The notes under the pieces were generated by a model, which saw only the letters and a list, made by a program, of their open reading frames with translations, ran no database searches and was not told the origin of the DNA. A program made the position numbers and the translations under genes. This document shows, piece by piece, positions 1 through 6,549 of a stretch of 6,549 nt of DNA. Position 1 is the first letter of the stretch. Every line of letters starts with the position of its first letter. Source of the stretch: Bacteroidota bacterium (GTDB lineage Bacteria; Bacteroidota; Bacteroidia; Bacteroidales; Prolixibacteraceae); NCBI GenBank assembly GCA_023412195.1, contig JAEYNZ010000016.1:1-6549 (forward strand), given 5' to 3'.

Positions 1-361
<361 letters not shown>

Positions 362-473
362 CATATCAAGAGAGCCCTTGTAAAGGCTTAATATCTGATT
401 CTCTTGCTCAGACCTTTTTCTTCCCATCTTGCCTAAAGTTATTATGTGGCCGTTAGCAAATGCGATCCGGCCC
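362..473 (+). other. 23S-5S spacer with processing-type stem
   Basis: No gene is visible here. CAAGAGA at 367-373 pairs exactly with TCTCTTG at 400-406, and a shorter AGCC/GGCT stem (373-376 with 385-388) competes for the enclosed bases. A paired element just past the mature 23S end is where rRNA precursors are usually cut, so I infer a processing role, but no cleavage site can be read. A second small hairpin, GGCCG (448-452) with CGGCC (468-472), lies further on. I looked for a tRNA (T-loop GTTCGA-type core plus acceptor stem) and found none. Confidence 0.5.
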
Positions 474-521
474 AAAATATTAAGGTAGTCCCGATAGCTA
501 TCGGGACGGCGGGTTACCGCC
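474..521 (+). pseudogene. Probable broken 5' fragment of a 5S rRNA gene, interrupted by a palindrome
   Basis: AAAATATTAAGGTAG at 474-488 is repeated exactly at 539-553, which is the upstream flank and first bases of the intact 5S gene. After an interrupting palindrome the fragment resumes with CGGCGGG (507-513), matching 560-566 of the intact 5S, and then reads TTACCGCC where the intact gene reads GCACCACC. Similarity stops at about 521. The fragment would represent only about the first 26 bases of 5S, so it cannot make a functional RNA. The 15-base repeat is plain; the reading as a 5S remnant beyond it rests on a short, partly degenerate match and is inference. GGCGG/CCGCC (508-512 with 517-521) also makes a small hairpin, which could explain the second half by chance. 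Confidence 0.5.
488..507. repeat. 20-base perfect palindrome GTCCCGATAGCTATCGGGAC
   Basis: Bases 488-497 are the exact reverse complement of 498-507. As RNA this would fold into a stable hairpin. It sits inside the 5S-like fragment, between the parts matching GGTAG and CGGCGGG. From memory, close relatives of this palindrome are scattered through many Bacteroidota genomes as a short interspersed repeat, but I cannot confirm that here. There is no poly-T tract after it, so it does not look like a terminator, and no target duplication or transposase accompanies it. Confidence 0.75.
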
Positions 522-546
522 TTAAGCCTTGTATTTTGAAAATATT

Positions 547-654
<108 letters not shown>

Positions 655-662
655 ATTTATCC

Positions 663-697
663 AAAGCCCGTGTTCATCTGAGCACGGGCTTTTTTAA
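663..697 (+). terminator. Intrinsic terminator after 5S copy 1
   Basis: AAAGCCCGTG (663-672) pairs with CACGGGCTTT (683-692), extended inward by T.G, T-A and C-G pairs to leave a four-base loop. Six consecutive T residues (690-695) follow the GC-rich part of the stem. This is a strong, classical rho-independent terminator and would be the natural end of the rRNA operon, although another 5S copy lies beyond it. Confidence 0.92.
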
Positions 698-838
698 TTT
701 TAGTCTTCCCTGTTAATTTTTAAGTTATATACGATTTTTGCCCTTGCAGATCGGCAAGCAGAAGCACTACTACCCCTGCATGACTAGCTGATTCACTGGC
801 TGCCTGCCCGCTTATCTGTCTGACAACAGGTAAACCGG
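698..838 (+). other. Spacer between the two 5S copies; no gene seen
   Basis: The first part (698-747) resembles the sequence after the second terminator (1010-1069), so it belongs to the duplicated unit. The remainder (about 748-838) matches nothing else in the window. It contains a small CTTGC/GCAAG hairpin (743-747 with 753-757). CTGCCTGCC at 800-808 repeats nine bases of the palindrome found in 5S copy 2 and may be a decayed half of such an element. I see no tRNA, no open reading frame worth reporting, and no TAnnTTTG-type promoter that would serve 5S copy 2. Confidence 0.5.
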
Positions 839-966
<128 letters not shown>

Positions 967-974
967 ATTTATCC

Positions 975-1010
975 AAAGCCCGTGTTCATCTGAGCACGGG
1001 CTTTTTTAAT
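975..1010 (+). terminator. Intrinsic terminator after 5S copy 2
   Basis: AAAGCCCGTG (975-984) pairs with CACGGGCTTT (995-1004), followed by a T tract to 1007. Stem, loop and tail are identical to the terminator after copy 1, so the duplication included it. It insulates the porin gene downstream from rRNA transcription. Confidence 0.92.
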
Positions 1011-1048
1011 TTTGGTCTTCCTGTTAATTTTGGTGAAAAGTTTATAAG

Positions 1049-1083
1049 TTGTAACATCCTTTCCCTTGCTTTTTTTAGTTTTG
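1049..1083 (+). promoter_or_regulatory. Possible Bacteroidota-type promoter for the porin operon
   Basis: TAGTTTTG at 1076-1083 fits the TAnnTTTG -7 element known in this phylum. A TTG at 1049-1051 could be the -33 element, but the 24-base spacing is slightly longer than usual. Transcription would start near 1090, leaving a leader of about 15 bases before the ATG at 1106. In such an A/T-rich stretch the -7 match may be chance. Confidence 0.35.
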
Positions 1084-1105
1084 CTCCAGTTATTTGCACT
1101 TTAGT

Positions 1106-3097
1106 ATGCGCAACCATATTTTCTTATTGATTAGTTTTCTGTTTACTGCCTTTCCGGATATTGTTTTTTCCCAAACAATGCCAGGAAGGAGAATGGGACA
1201 GGCTCCACAACCATCCAGTGCTGCCCAGACGAAAATAAAACCTGAAATAGATGCTTGGCATCTTACGGGATATGGTGCTTTTTTTGATTCAACGCGGCTT
1301 GATACCTCAATGAATTATTACCACCTTTACAACCCTGTCTTTCAGGAATCCCTTACTGCCGCATACCTTGGCAATTATGCTACTCCTTATCTTAATAACG
1401 ATTTCTTTGGCCGTAATCCCCAGGTCGACTTTTTCTTTCTCCAAACCAGGGATGCCTATCTGCTTACCCCACAGGAAGTCCTGTATTACAATACCCGGAC
1501 ACCATATACACTTCTTGATTTTACCCAAAGCGAACACCGAACGCGTAAAAATGAAACCCGGTTTAATGTTTTGCATTCCCAGAATGTCAATCCTCATCTT
1601 AACTTTACTTTCCGTTTTGATCAGGCTCGTTCTGCTGGTCAATATATAAACCAGGAATCTAAAAACAATTTCGTGACACTTTATTCAAGCTATACAAAAG
1701 ATAAATTGAATATTCATGGTGGTTTCATTAGCAACAGCATCCAAAACAGTGAGAATGGCGGCCTTCTTGAAGATGCCGATCTTCTTGATGAACCTGATAC
1801 CGACTTTCTTAAAGTAAATCTGACATCCGTCCGGTCACAATTTGGCAATTCTTATTACTTTGCAACCGGTGAATATAAACTGGGACGTTTCATTGATGAT
1901 GTGGATGCTGCCCCTGTCACAATAGAGGGTGAAGAAGGTGAAGAACCAAAAACAATCATTCCCCAGGTGTTTATACCTTTTGCAAGTGTTATTTATTCAT
2001 TTGAATTGCAGAGGCACAGAAAAGAATACATCGATCAAGAGGACACCATCAATTCATTCTTTGATCACGCTTATTATGGCCCTGAGTACATTAAGGATTC
2101 TATACGATTTAACAAGGTTCGGAATGTTATTCAGCTAAAGCAATACGAAAATCCAGACCGAAAAGCCAGCTTCGGCAAAAGGGCTTTCCTTGGGCAAGAA
2201 TACAACAGTATTTCTATGCCGGGTCCACTTCTTGGTGTCAACAACCGTTACTCCCGAAGGTTTTCCAACATTTATGCCGGAGGTGGAATTTTCAGGCAGA
2301 CAGGAAGCTTCTGGCGATGGGATTTCGACGGCAGGATCTTCCTTTTAGGCAGGAATGCAGGTCAGACAGAAATAGAAGGCGTGGTTACCAAACCACTGGC
2401 TTTTATTGGTGATTCACTAGCCGAACTGAGCATCAGCGGGAAAATTGAAAACCTTGTACCTGATTATTTCCAGGAAGAATATTACTCCAACCGGATCAGG
2501 TGGAATAAGGATCTTAACATGGAGCAAAGAATGACAGTAAACGGTGCACTTAAAATTCCTGCCAGAAATCTTGAACTGAATGCCAATTACGCCATTATAA
2601 ATAATTTTATCTATAACGGATATGATCGTACCCCTGCCCAGTTTGGTGGACAGCTCCTGGTGTTGTCGGCTTATGTTGACAAGGATTTCAACCTGCGAAA
2701 TTTTCATTTCCGTACACGGCTGCTCTGGCAAAAAGCGTCTAACACCGACATTCTTCATTTGCCTGATCTGTCAGGATATGTCTCCACCAATTTCCGGTTT
2801 GTGGTTTCAAAAGTGCTGTTTACGCAACTTGGCGTAGATGTTAGGTACAATACGGCTTTTTATGCTGATGCGTATGATCCTGCAACTGGAATGTTTTATC
2901 TCCAGAATGAAGAAAAAGTTGGCAACTATCCATACATCGATGCCTATGCGAACCTGCGGCTTAAGCGTACCCGTGTGTTTTTTAAGATGATGAATATAGG
3001 AACTGAATTTTTAGACAGTGAATACATTACAACCCCCGGTTATCCCATGCCCAGGAGAACCTTCAGGATGGGAGTGGCATGGTCATTTTACGATTAA
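1106..3097 (+). CDS. Putative outer-membrane porin (Porin_10-like family)
   Basis: The product is a 663-residue predicted beta-barrel of the outer membrane. Residues 1-22 form a signal peptide: RNH, then a hydrophobic core IFLLISFLFTAF, then a likely cut at VFS|Q. A short Pro/Gln/Arg-rich linker follows. The rest is rich in aromatic residues with alternating strands, and ends GVAWSFYD, a barrel-like C-terminus. The early motif YYHLYNPVF with FFGRNPQVDFFFLQTRDAYLLTP and the stretch TRFNVLHSQNVNPHLNFTFRFDQARSAGQY are what I associate with the Bacteroidota 'putative porin' family; substrate is unknown and no plug or TonB box is seen. I chose ATG 1106 over the in-frame TTG 1094 because ATG gives a clean signal peptide and the TTG would lie almost at the predicted transcript start. 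Its stop codon overlaps the start of the next gene, so the two are probably cotranscribed. Confidence 0.85.
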   Translation: MRNHIFLLISFLFTAFPDIVFSQTMPGRRMGQAPQPSSAAQTKIKPEIDAWHLTGYGAFFDSTRLDTSMNYYHLYNPVFQESLTAAYLGNYATPYLNNDFFGRNPQVDFFFLQTRDAYLLTPQEVLYYNTRTPYTLLDFTQSEHRTRKNETRFNVLHSQNVNPHLNFTFRFDQARSAGQYINQESKNNFVTLYSSYTKDKLNIHGGFISNSIQNSENGGLLEDADLLDEPDTDFLKVNLTSVRSQFGNSYYFATGEYKLGRFIDDVDAAPVTIEGEEGEEPKTIIPQVFIPFASVIYSFELQRHRKEYIDQEDTINSFFDHAYYGPEYIKDSIRFNKVRNVIQLKQYENPDRKASFGKRAFLGQEYNSISMPGPLLGVNNRYSRRFSNIYAGGGIFRQTGSFWRWDFDGRIFLLGRNAGQTEIEGVVTKPLAFIGDSLAELSISGKIENLVPDYFQEEYYSNRIRWNKDLNMEQRMTVNGALKIPARNLELNANYAIINNFIYNGYDRTPAQFGGQLLVLSAYVDKDFNLRNFHFRTRLLWQKASNTDILHLPDLSGYVSTNFRFVVSKVLFTQLGVDVRYNTAFYADAYDPATGMFYLQNEEKVGNYPYIDAYANLRLKRTRVFFKMMNIGTEFLDSEYITTPGYPMPRRTFRMGVAWSFYD

Positions 3098-4518
3098 TGC
3101 ATGTGCGTGAAAAATATCAGACCTTCCGGAAAATCTATTTTTTTCTCCTGCTTTTATTGACAGGCTTTGCCTGTAATGATGGTAAAAATGAAAGTGCACC
3201 TGATGATGATGTGCCTGTTCTTCAAAGTATAAAAGAATCGGGTGTTTTAAAGATTGCCATTGATTTCAATTCCATCAATTATTTTGTCTACAGGGGCAAA
3301 CCCATGGGCTATCAGTATGAACTGATCCAGGCTCTGTGCAGAGATCTTGAAGTGAAGCCTGAAATTACGGTGAACAACAACCTTGGTGAAACCATTGAAG
3401 GACTGCAAAACGGACAGTTCGATTTGATTGCCAAAAATCTGACTGACATCAGGGAATTGAGGCGCTCGGTCGATTTTACAAAACCGCTGAAGCAGACCAG
3501 GCAGGTTTTTGTTCAGCGGAAACCAAAACCTAAAGGTCCCGATTCAGTTTATGTAAAATCTGTATCGGATATTGCCGGAAGAAAAGTTCATGTACATTCC
3601 AACAGTACCAATTTCCACAGGATCAAATACCTGTCAGCCGGGATGGCTGAAGTTATTGAAATTGAAGAAGATTCGATTAACAGTTCAGAGCAGCTCATAG
3701 CATTGGTTGCTTCAGGCGATATCGACTATACTGTATGCGATGAAAACCTTGCCATGATTAACCAGTTGTATTATCCGAATATTGACATTTCGCTTAAGGT
3801 GAGTTTTCCGCAAAACATTGCCTGGGCTGTCAGAAAAGGATCAGGAGAATGGAAGGATTACCTTGATGAATGGATCGTTGAGTTTAAACAGACAAAGGAG
3901 TACCGCGACATTTACTACAGATATTTTATTAATCCCCGTTTGGCATCCAGGTTCAACAGTGATTACCACAGCACATCGGGGGGCGGGATTTCAGCTTATG
4001 ATCCCCTGGTTAAGGAACTGGCGGCTAAGCATGGCTGGGACTGGAGGCTTATTTCTGCCATCATGTACCATGAGTCAAGGTTCGATCCGGAGGCTGAATC
4101 ATGGGGCGGAGCCTATGGCCTCATGCAGTTGATGCCAGCCACTGCTGAGGCACTTGGCGTACAGGATATGAGCGACCCCAGGCAGAACATCGAAGGCGGT
4201 ATATTGCTGCTGAACTGGCTGAACGATCAGCTTAAATCCTCACTGCCTGATTCTACAGAAAGGGTGAAATTTGTGCTGGCTTCCTATAACATCGGTTTAG
4301 GGCATGTGAAGGATGCACAACGGCTGGCTAAAAAATATGGCAAAGACAGCCAGGTGTGGGAGAACCATGTAGATTACTATATGAAAAACAAATCGGCCGA
4401 CAGGTATATCTCCGATCCAGCAGTCAAATGGGGTTATGCACGCGGTGAAGAAGCCTTTAATTTTGTAAACAGGGTTATTGCCAACTATGAACATTACAGG
4501 AACCTGATCCCTGAATGA
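3097..4518 (+). CDS. mltF: MltF-like membrane-bound lytic murein transglycosylase (solute-binding domain plus SLT domain)
   Basis: The 473-residue product should cleave the glycan strands of peptidoglycan between MurNAc and GlcNAc, leaving 1,6-anhydroMurNAc ends. A lipoprotein signal (FFLLLLLTGFAC) places the mature N-terminus at Cys26; the -3 Gly of this lipobox is not the usual Leu. Residues about 48-279 form a family-3 periplasmic solute-binding domain (GVLKIAIDFNS, MGYQYELIQALCRDL, GQFDLIAKNLT), which in MltF relatives senses muropeptides. Residues about 299-415 are the GH23 domain: AIMYHESRF with catalytic Glu326, AYGLMQLMP at 339-347, NIEGGILLLNWL, and SYNIG with Asn398. The domain order is that of MltF, and the length is slightly below the 518 residues of the E. 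coli protein. The start at 3097 forms TAATG with the porin stop; an in-frame ATG at 3079 preceded by GGGAG is an alternative adding six residues. Confidence 0.9.
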   Translation: MHVREKYQTFRKIYFFLLLLLTGFACNDGKNESAPDDDVPVLQSIKESGVLKIAIDFNSINYFVYRGKPMGYQYELIQALCRDLEVKPEITVNNNLGETIEGLQNGQFDLIAKNLTDIRELRRSVDFTKPLKQTRQVFVQRKPKPKGPDSVYVKSVSDIAGRKVHVHSNSTNFHRIKYLSAGMAEVIEIEEDSINSSEQLIALVASGDIDYTVCDENLAMINQLYYPNIDISLKVSFPQNIAWAVRKGSGEWKDYLDEWIVEFKQTKEYRDIYYRYFINPRLASRFNSDYHSTSGGGISAYDPLVKELAAKHGWDWRLISAIMYHESRFDPEAESWGGAYGLMQLMPATAEALGVQDMSDPRQNIEGGILLLNWLNDQLKSSLPDSTERVKFVLASYNIGLGHVKDAQRLAKKYGKDSQVWENHVDYYMKNKSADRYISDPAVKWGYARGEEAFNFVNRVIANYEHYRNLIPE

Positions 4519-4550
4519 AAAATCTGGCAGCTTTAAAATTTCAGATTTTT
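4518..4550. terminator. Possible bidirectional terminator between convergent genes
   Basis: AAAAATCTG (4518-4526) pairs perfectly with CAGATTTTT (4542-4550), with 15 bases between. Read either way, a run of five T ends the stem. It fills the whole gap between the transglycosylase gene and the Nudix gene and includes the last base of one stop codon and two bases of the other. The stem is A/T-rich, so it may be a weak terminator. Confidence 0.55.
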
Positions 4551-5169
4551 ACAGAAAAAGATGATCTTCCAGTACATCGTAAAATTCAGACAAAATCATT
4601 GCTGTTGCACCCCATATGACTTCTCCTTCAAAAGGGAAACAGGGAACTTTCAACCTGCCCGATACGGTTTCAAGTTCTGTTTCTGCAAGGGCATCCCTGA
4701 TGCTGAGCAGAGGAAACATCAATATTTTCTCCACTTCAAAAGGGTTGATGCTAAATTGAGGTCTTTTTTCTGTCCAGCCAACAAAGGGCTTGATGAGAAA
4801 TCCGCTGACATCGACAAATAATTCGGAAAGGGCTCCAAGAATTTCAATCTGACTGGCAGGAATGCCTATCTCTTCCCACGTTTCCCGTAATGCTGTTTCA
4901 AGAGCTTCTTCACCCTGATCAATCTGACCTCCCGGAAAAGCCACCTGACCGGCATGGTGCTTCATTGTGGCAGGACGTTTGATCAGGCATACAAATAAAT
5001 CATCTCCTTCAGGAAACAACAGGAGCAACACGCTGCTGGGCTTTAACCGCTTTTTGTCGTCTGAGGCAACCTGTAGCCGCCGGTTGGGTGGCATCATTTT
5101 CTGATGCGACTCCATACCACGCAAACTTCCGGATAAGGCTCTTCTGATATGTTCGGCTGTGATGTGCAT
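4549..5169 (-). CDS. Nudix hydrolase, CoA pyrophosphatase type (NudL/YeaB-like)
   Basis: The 206-residue cytoplasmic enzyme most likely hydrolyses coenzyme A or its derivatives to 3',5'-ADP and phosphopantetheine, with Mg or Mn. The Nudix box is complete at residues 81-103: G, five residues, E87, seven residues, then RETWEEIGI, with E96, E99 and E100 as metal ligands. Just before it, LIKRPATMKHHAGQVAFPGG (62-81) matches the extra motif that marks the CoA-cleaving branch. The N-terminal HIRRALSG helix and the length are usual for this branch (E. coli NudL has 192 residues). The start has no Shine-Dalgarno sequence. It lies 19 bases after the FtsX-type permease on the same strand and is probably its operon partner, although no functional link between the two is evident. 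No broken motif is seen. Confidence 0.9.
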   Translation of the reverse strand: MHITAEHIRRALSGSLRGMESHQKMMPPNRRLQVASDDKKRLKPSSVLLLLFPEGDDLFVCLIKRPATMKHHAGQVAFPGGQIDQGEEALETALRETWEEIGIPASQIEILGALSELFVDVSGFLIKPFVGWTEKRPQFSINPFEVEKILMFPLLSIRDALAETELETVSGRLKVPCFPFEGEVIWGATAMILSEFYDVLEDHLFL

Positions 5170-5188
5170 AGATGGTATAACAGATCAT

Positions 5189-6442
5189 TTAATCAAACCT
5201 GATTGTTTTTTCAGGTGATATTTTACTTACAACATAGCTGGGAACGATAAGCATTAAGGTCGTTGCCACGATGGTTCCCAGGTTCAGCAAAACAATATGC
5301 AGGATGGAAAAATTGATTGGCACAAAATCGACATAATACATGGTTGGATCGAGCCTGAAGATTTCAAAGTAATTTTGAATAACAATTAAGCCAACTCCTA
5401 TAATATTTCCCCAGATCAGTCCCCTTGTAGTAAGGAAAACCGAAAGGTACAAAAAAACCTTTCTTATACTCCAGTTCGGGCTTCCCAGAGCTTTCAGCAC
5501 ACCAATCATGTTGCTTCTTTCAAGGATGAGCACCAGCAGTCCCGAAATCATATTAAATCCTGCAACCACTGCCATCAGGATCAGGATTACCCAAACATTC
5601 ATGTCGAGAATCGAAAGCCAGTCGAATATCTGGGGGTATTCCCTTGTGATGTTGGTTGTGCGCATAATGTCACCATTCTCCTGGCTGTAGTTGAGCACAC
5701 GGTTTCGCACCCGCTGTTCAATCTCATCTATCCGGCCGAAATCGGCTATAATAATTTCAAATCCACTGATCTGGTTGCTTTCCCAGTTGTTGATACGCTG
5801 AACCTGCCTGATGTCGCCTACAACAAAAAGGTTGTCGAACTCTTCCAGACTGGTTCTGTAGAGGCCACTGATGGTGAGTTGGAGCATCCGGGGTGTGCTC
5901 TCATCTTCATTGATGAAATAAAGGACCACCTGGTTGCCCGGAAGCACGTTCAGGAGCCTTGAAACCTGGTCTGATATGATGATTTCTGATGAACGTACCG
6001 AATCATGAATCTGCGGCAGGTTACCTGCAATCATGTTTTTACTGAAAAAACTCCAGTCGTAACCACTATCCACGCCCTTAAAAACAATGCCCTGTATATA
6101 TTCATCGGTTTTGATCATCCCCGGTTTGGTTGCAAATACCTGGACATGATTCACTCCCTCTACCTTCTGAAGTTCGTCAAGGAATGGCTGCATTCGTGAA
6201 ACAGGCCTTGTTTCATATGAATTGCTGGAATCAAAATTTACGATCTGAACATGAGACCCGAACCCGATCACCTTGTTGCGGATTTCCTTTTTAAAGCCTG
6301 TGATCACAGCAACTGCAACAATCATCACCGTCAATCCCAGTGCAATGCCTACCAGGGCTATCCTGATGATTTTCTGCGACAGATATTTTTTGCTGCTCTT
6401 CTCAAAAAATAGCCGTTTTGCAATAAAAAGTTCGGTATTCAT
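5189..6442 (-). CDS. ABC transporter permease, FtsX family, LolC/LolE-like
   Basis: The 417-residue inner-membrane protein has the MacB/LolE layout. The first membrane segment is at about residues 26-48, a periplasmic domain spans about 50-275, and three more segments lie at about 282-306, 329-356 and 379-402. The cytoplasmic loop ERSNMIGVLKALGSPNWSIRKVF (308-330) is the FtsX-family signature that contacts the ATPase. The length is close to LolC/LolE of Proteobacteria (about 400). Such proteins release mature lipoproteins from the inner membrane with LolD, and Bacteroidota usually have one such permease with its ATPase encoded elsewhere; no ATPase gene is in this window. Lipoprotein sorting is therefore likely but not proven, and another FtsX/MacB-type export role is possible. 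The ATG start is supported by GGAG eight bases upstream and by the typical N-terminus (FIAKRLFF). Confidence 0.88.
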   Translation of the reverse strand: MNTELFIAKRLFFEKSSKKYLSQKIIRIALVGIALGLTVMIVAVAVITGFKKEIRNKVIGFGSHVQIVNFDSSNSYETRPVSRMQPFLDELQKVEGVNHVQVFATKPGMIKTDEYIQGIVFKGVDSGYDWSFFSKNMIAGNLPQIHDSVRSSEIIISDQVSRLLNVLPGNQVVLYFINEDESTPRMLQLTISGLYRTSLEEFDNLFVVGDIRQVQRINNWESNQISGFEIIIADFGRIDEIEQRVRNRVLNYSQENGDIMRTTNITREYPQIFDWLSILDMNVWVILILMAVVAGFNMISGLLVLILERSNMIGVLKALGSPNWSIRKVFLYLSVFLTTRGLIWGNIIGVGLIVIQNYFEIFRLDPTMYYVDFVPINFSILHIVLLNLGTIVATTLMLIVPSYVVSKISPEKTIRFD

Positions 6443-6450
6443 TTTTGTTG

Positions 6451-6454
6451 CTCC
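6451..6454 (-). promoter_or_regulatory. Shine-Dalgarno-like GGAG before the permease
   Basis: On the - strand GGAG stands eight bases before the ATG of the permease gene. It is the best-placed Shine-Dalgarno-like match among the four starts in the window, most of which have none, and it supports the chosen start. Confidence 0.45.
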
Positions 6455-6470
6455 ATTTCTGTAATGTTAA

Positions 6471-6548
6471 TCACTGCCCGCCACAGCCGAAGTTACTGTA
6501 ATATTTCTCCGGTTGATGAACGGTAGGATCAAAAGTGATATGATGCCT
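6471..6548 (-). CDS. C-terminal fragment of an unidentified upstream CDS (uncertain)
   Basis: The last 25 codons before a TGA stop are open from the window edge and would encode an end reading ITFDPTVHQPEKYYSNFGCGGQ. I do not recognise the protein. The stop lies 28 bases before the permease ATG on the same strand, a spacing suited to an operon. A second frame, ending at TAA 6467-6469, is also open over this stretch and more hydrophobic, but it uses rarer-looking codons (CTA, ATA, AGA). In many Bacteroidota the gene before this permease is the ribosome-binding factor rbfA; neither frame ends like RbfA as I remember it. Confidence 0.3.
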   Translation of the reverse strand, partial: RHHITFDPTVHQPEKYYSNFGCGGQ

Positions 6549-6549
6549 A

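Noticed and set aside
418..426. TTCTTCCCAT-like match in the spacer to the 5S loop C strand
   Set aside because: Only about nine bases agree and the flanks diverge at once, so chance is enough.
488..507. The palindrome at 488-507 as a transcription terminator or operator
   Set aside because: No T tract follows it, it lies between 23S and 5S where termination would be harmful, and no regulator is encoded nearby.
1094..1105. TTG at 1094 as the porin start
   Set aside because: It adds only four residues before a normal ATG that begins a clean signal peptide, and it would leave almost no leader after the possible promoter.
1307..2837. Several reading frames of 69-113 codons on both strands within the porin gene
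   Set aside because: They overlap a long, coherent porin frame with signal peptide and barrel-like end, and their translations show no recognisable domain.
3079..3097. Programmed frameshift or fusion between the porin and the transglycosylase
   Set aside because: The second gene has its own start and lipoprotein signal, and there is no slippery sequence; a simple stop-start overlap explains it.

Overview
The window looks like chromosomal DNA of a member of the Bacteroidota. The 23S and 5S rRNA sequences have the wording typical of that phylum (for example the 5S core CTTCCCATTCCGAACAGAG). The protein genes are a Bacteroidota-type putative porin (Porin_10-like), an MltF-like lytic transglycosylase lipoprotein, a CoA-pyrophosphatase-type Nudix hydrolase and a LolC/LolE-type FtsX permease. 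Most starts lack a Shine-Dalgarno sequence, which is also usual for the phylum.

Bases 1-361 are the 3' end of a 23S rRNA gene on the + strand; its 5' part lies outside the window. Bases 362-545 are the 23S-5S spacer. It holds a processing-type stem (367-406) and what looks like a broken 5' piece of a 5S gene interrupted by a 20-base perfect palindrome (474-521). An intact-looking 5S rRNA gene follows at 547-654 with a strong intrinsic terminator at 663-697. A second 5S copy with its own nearly identical terminator lies at 839-966 and 975-1010. This second copy carries a different, exactly 20-base perfect palindrome (867-886) inside the 5' strand of helix III. The unusual part of the window is this cluster of 5S-like sequences, two of three interrupted by unrelated 20-base palindromes.

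Bases 1106-4518 carry two + strand genes that overlap as TAATG: a beta-barrel outer-membrane porin, then a lipoprotein with a periplasmic solute-binding domain fused to a GH23 transglycosylase domain. They probably form one cell-envelope operon. A short A/T-rich hairpin (4518-4550) overlaps the stop codons of the converging genes.

On the - strand, transcription enters from the right edge: a fragment of an unidentified CDS end (6471-6548), the FtsX-family permease (5189-6442), then the Nudix hydrolase (4549-5169), with gaps of 28 and 19 bases, so probably one operon. I found no tRNA, CRISPR array, insertion sequence, phage or defence gene. The protein genes look like ordinary housekeeping and envelope genes; the part worth a second look is the tail of the rRNA operon.
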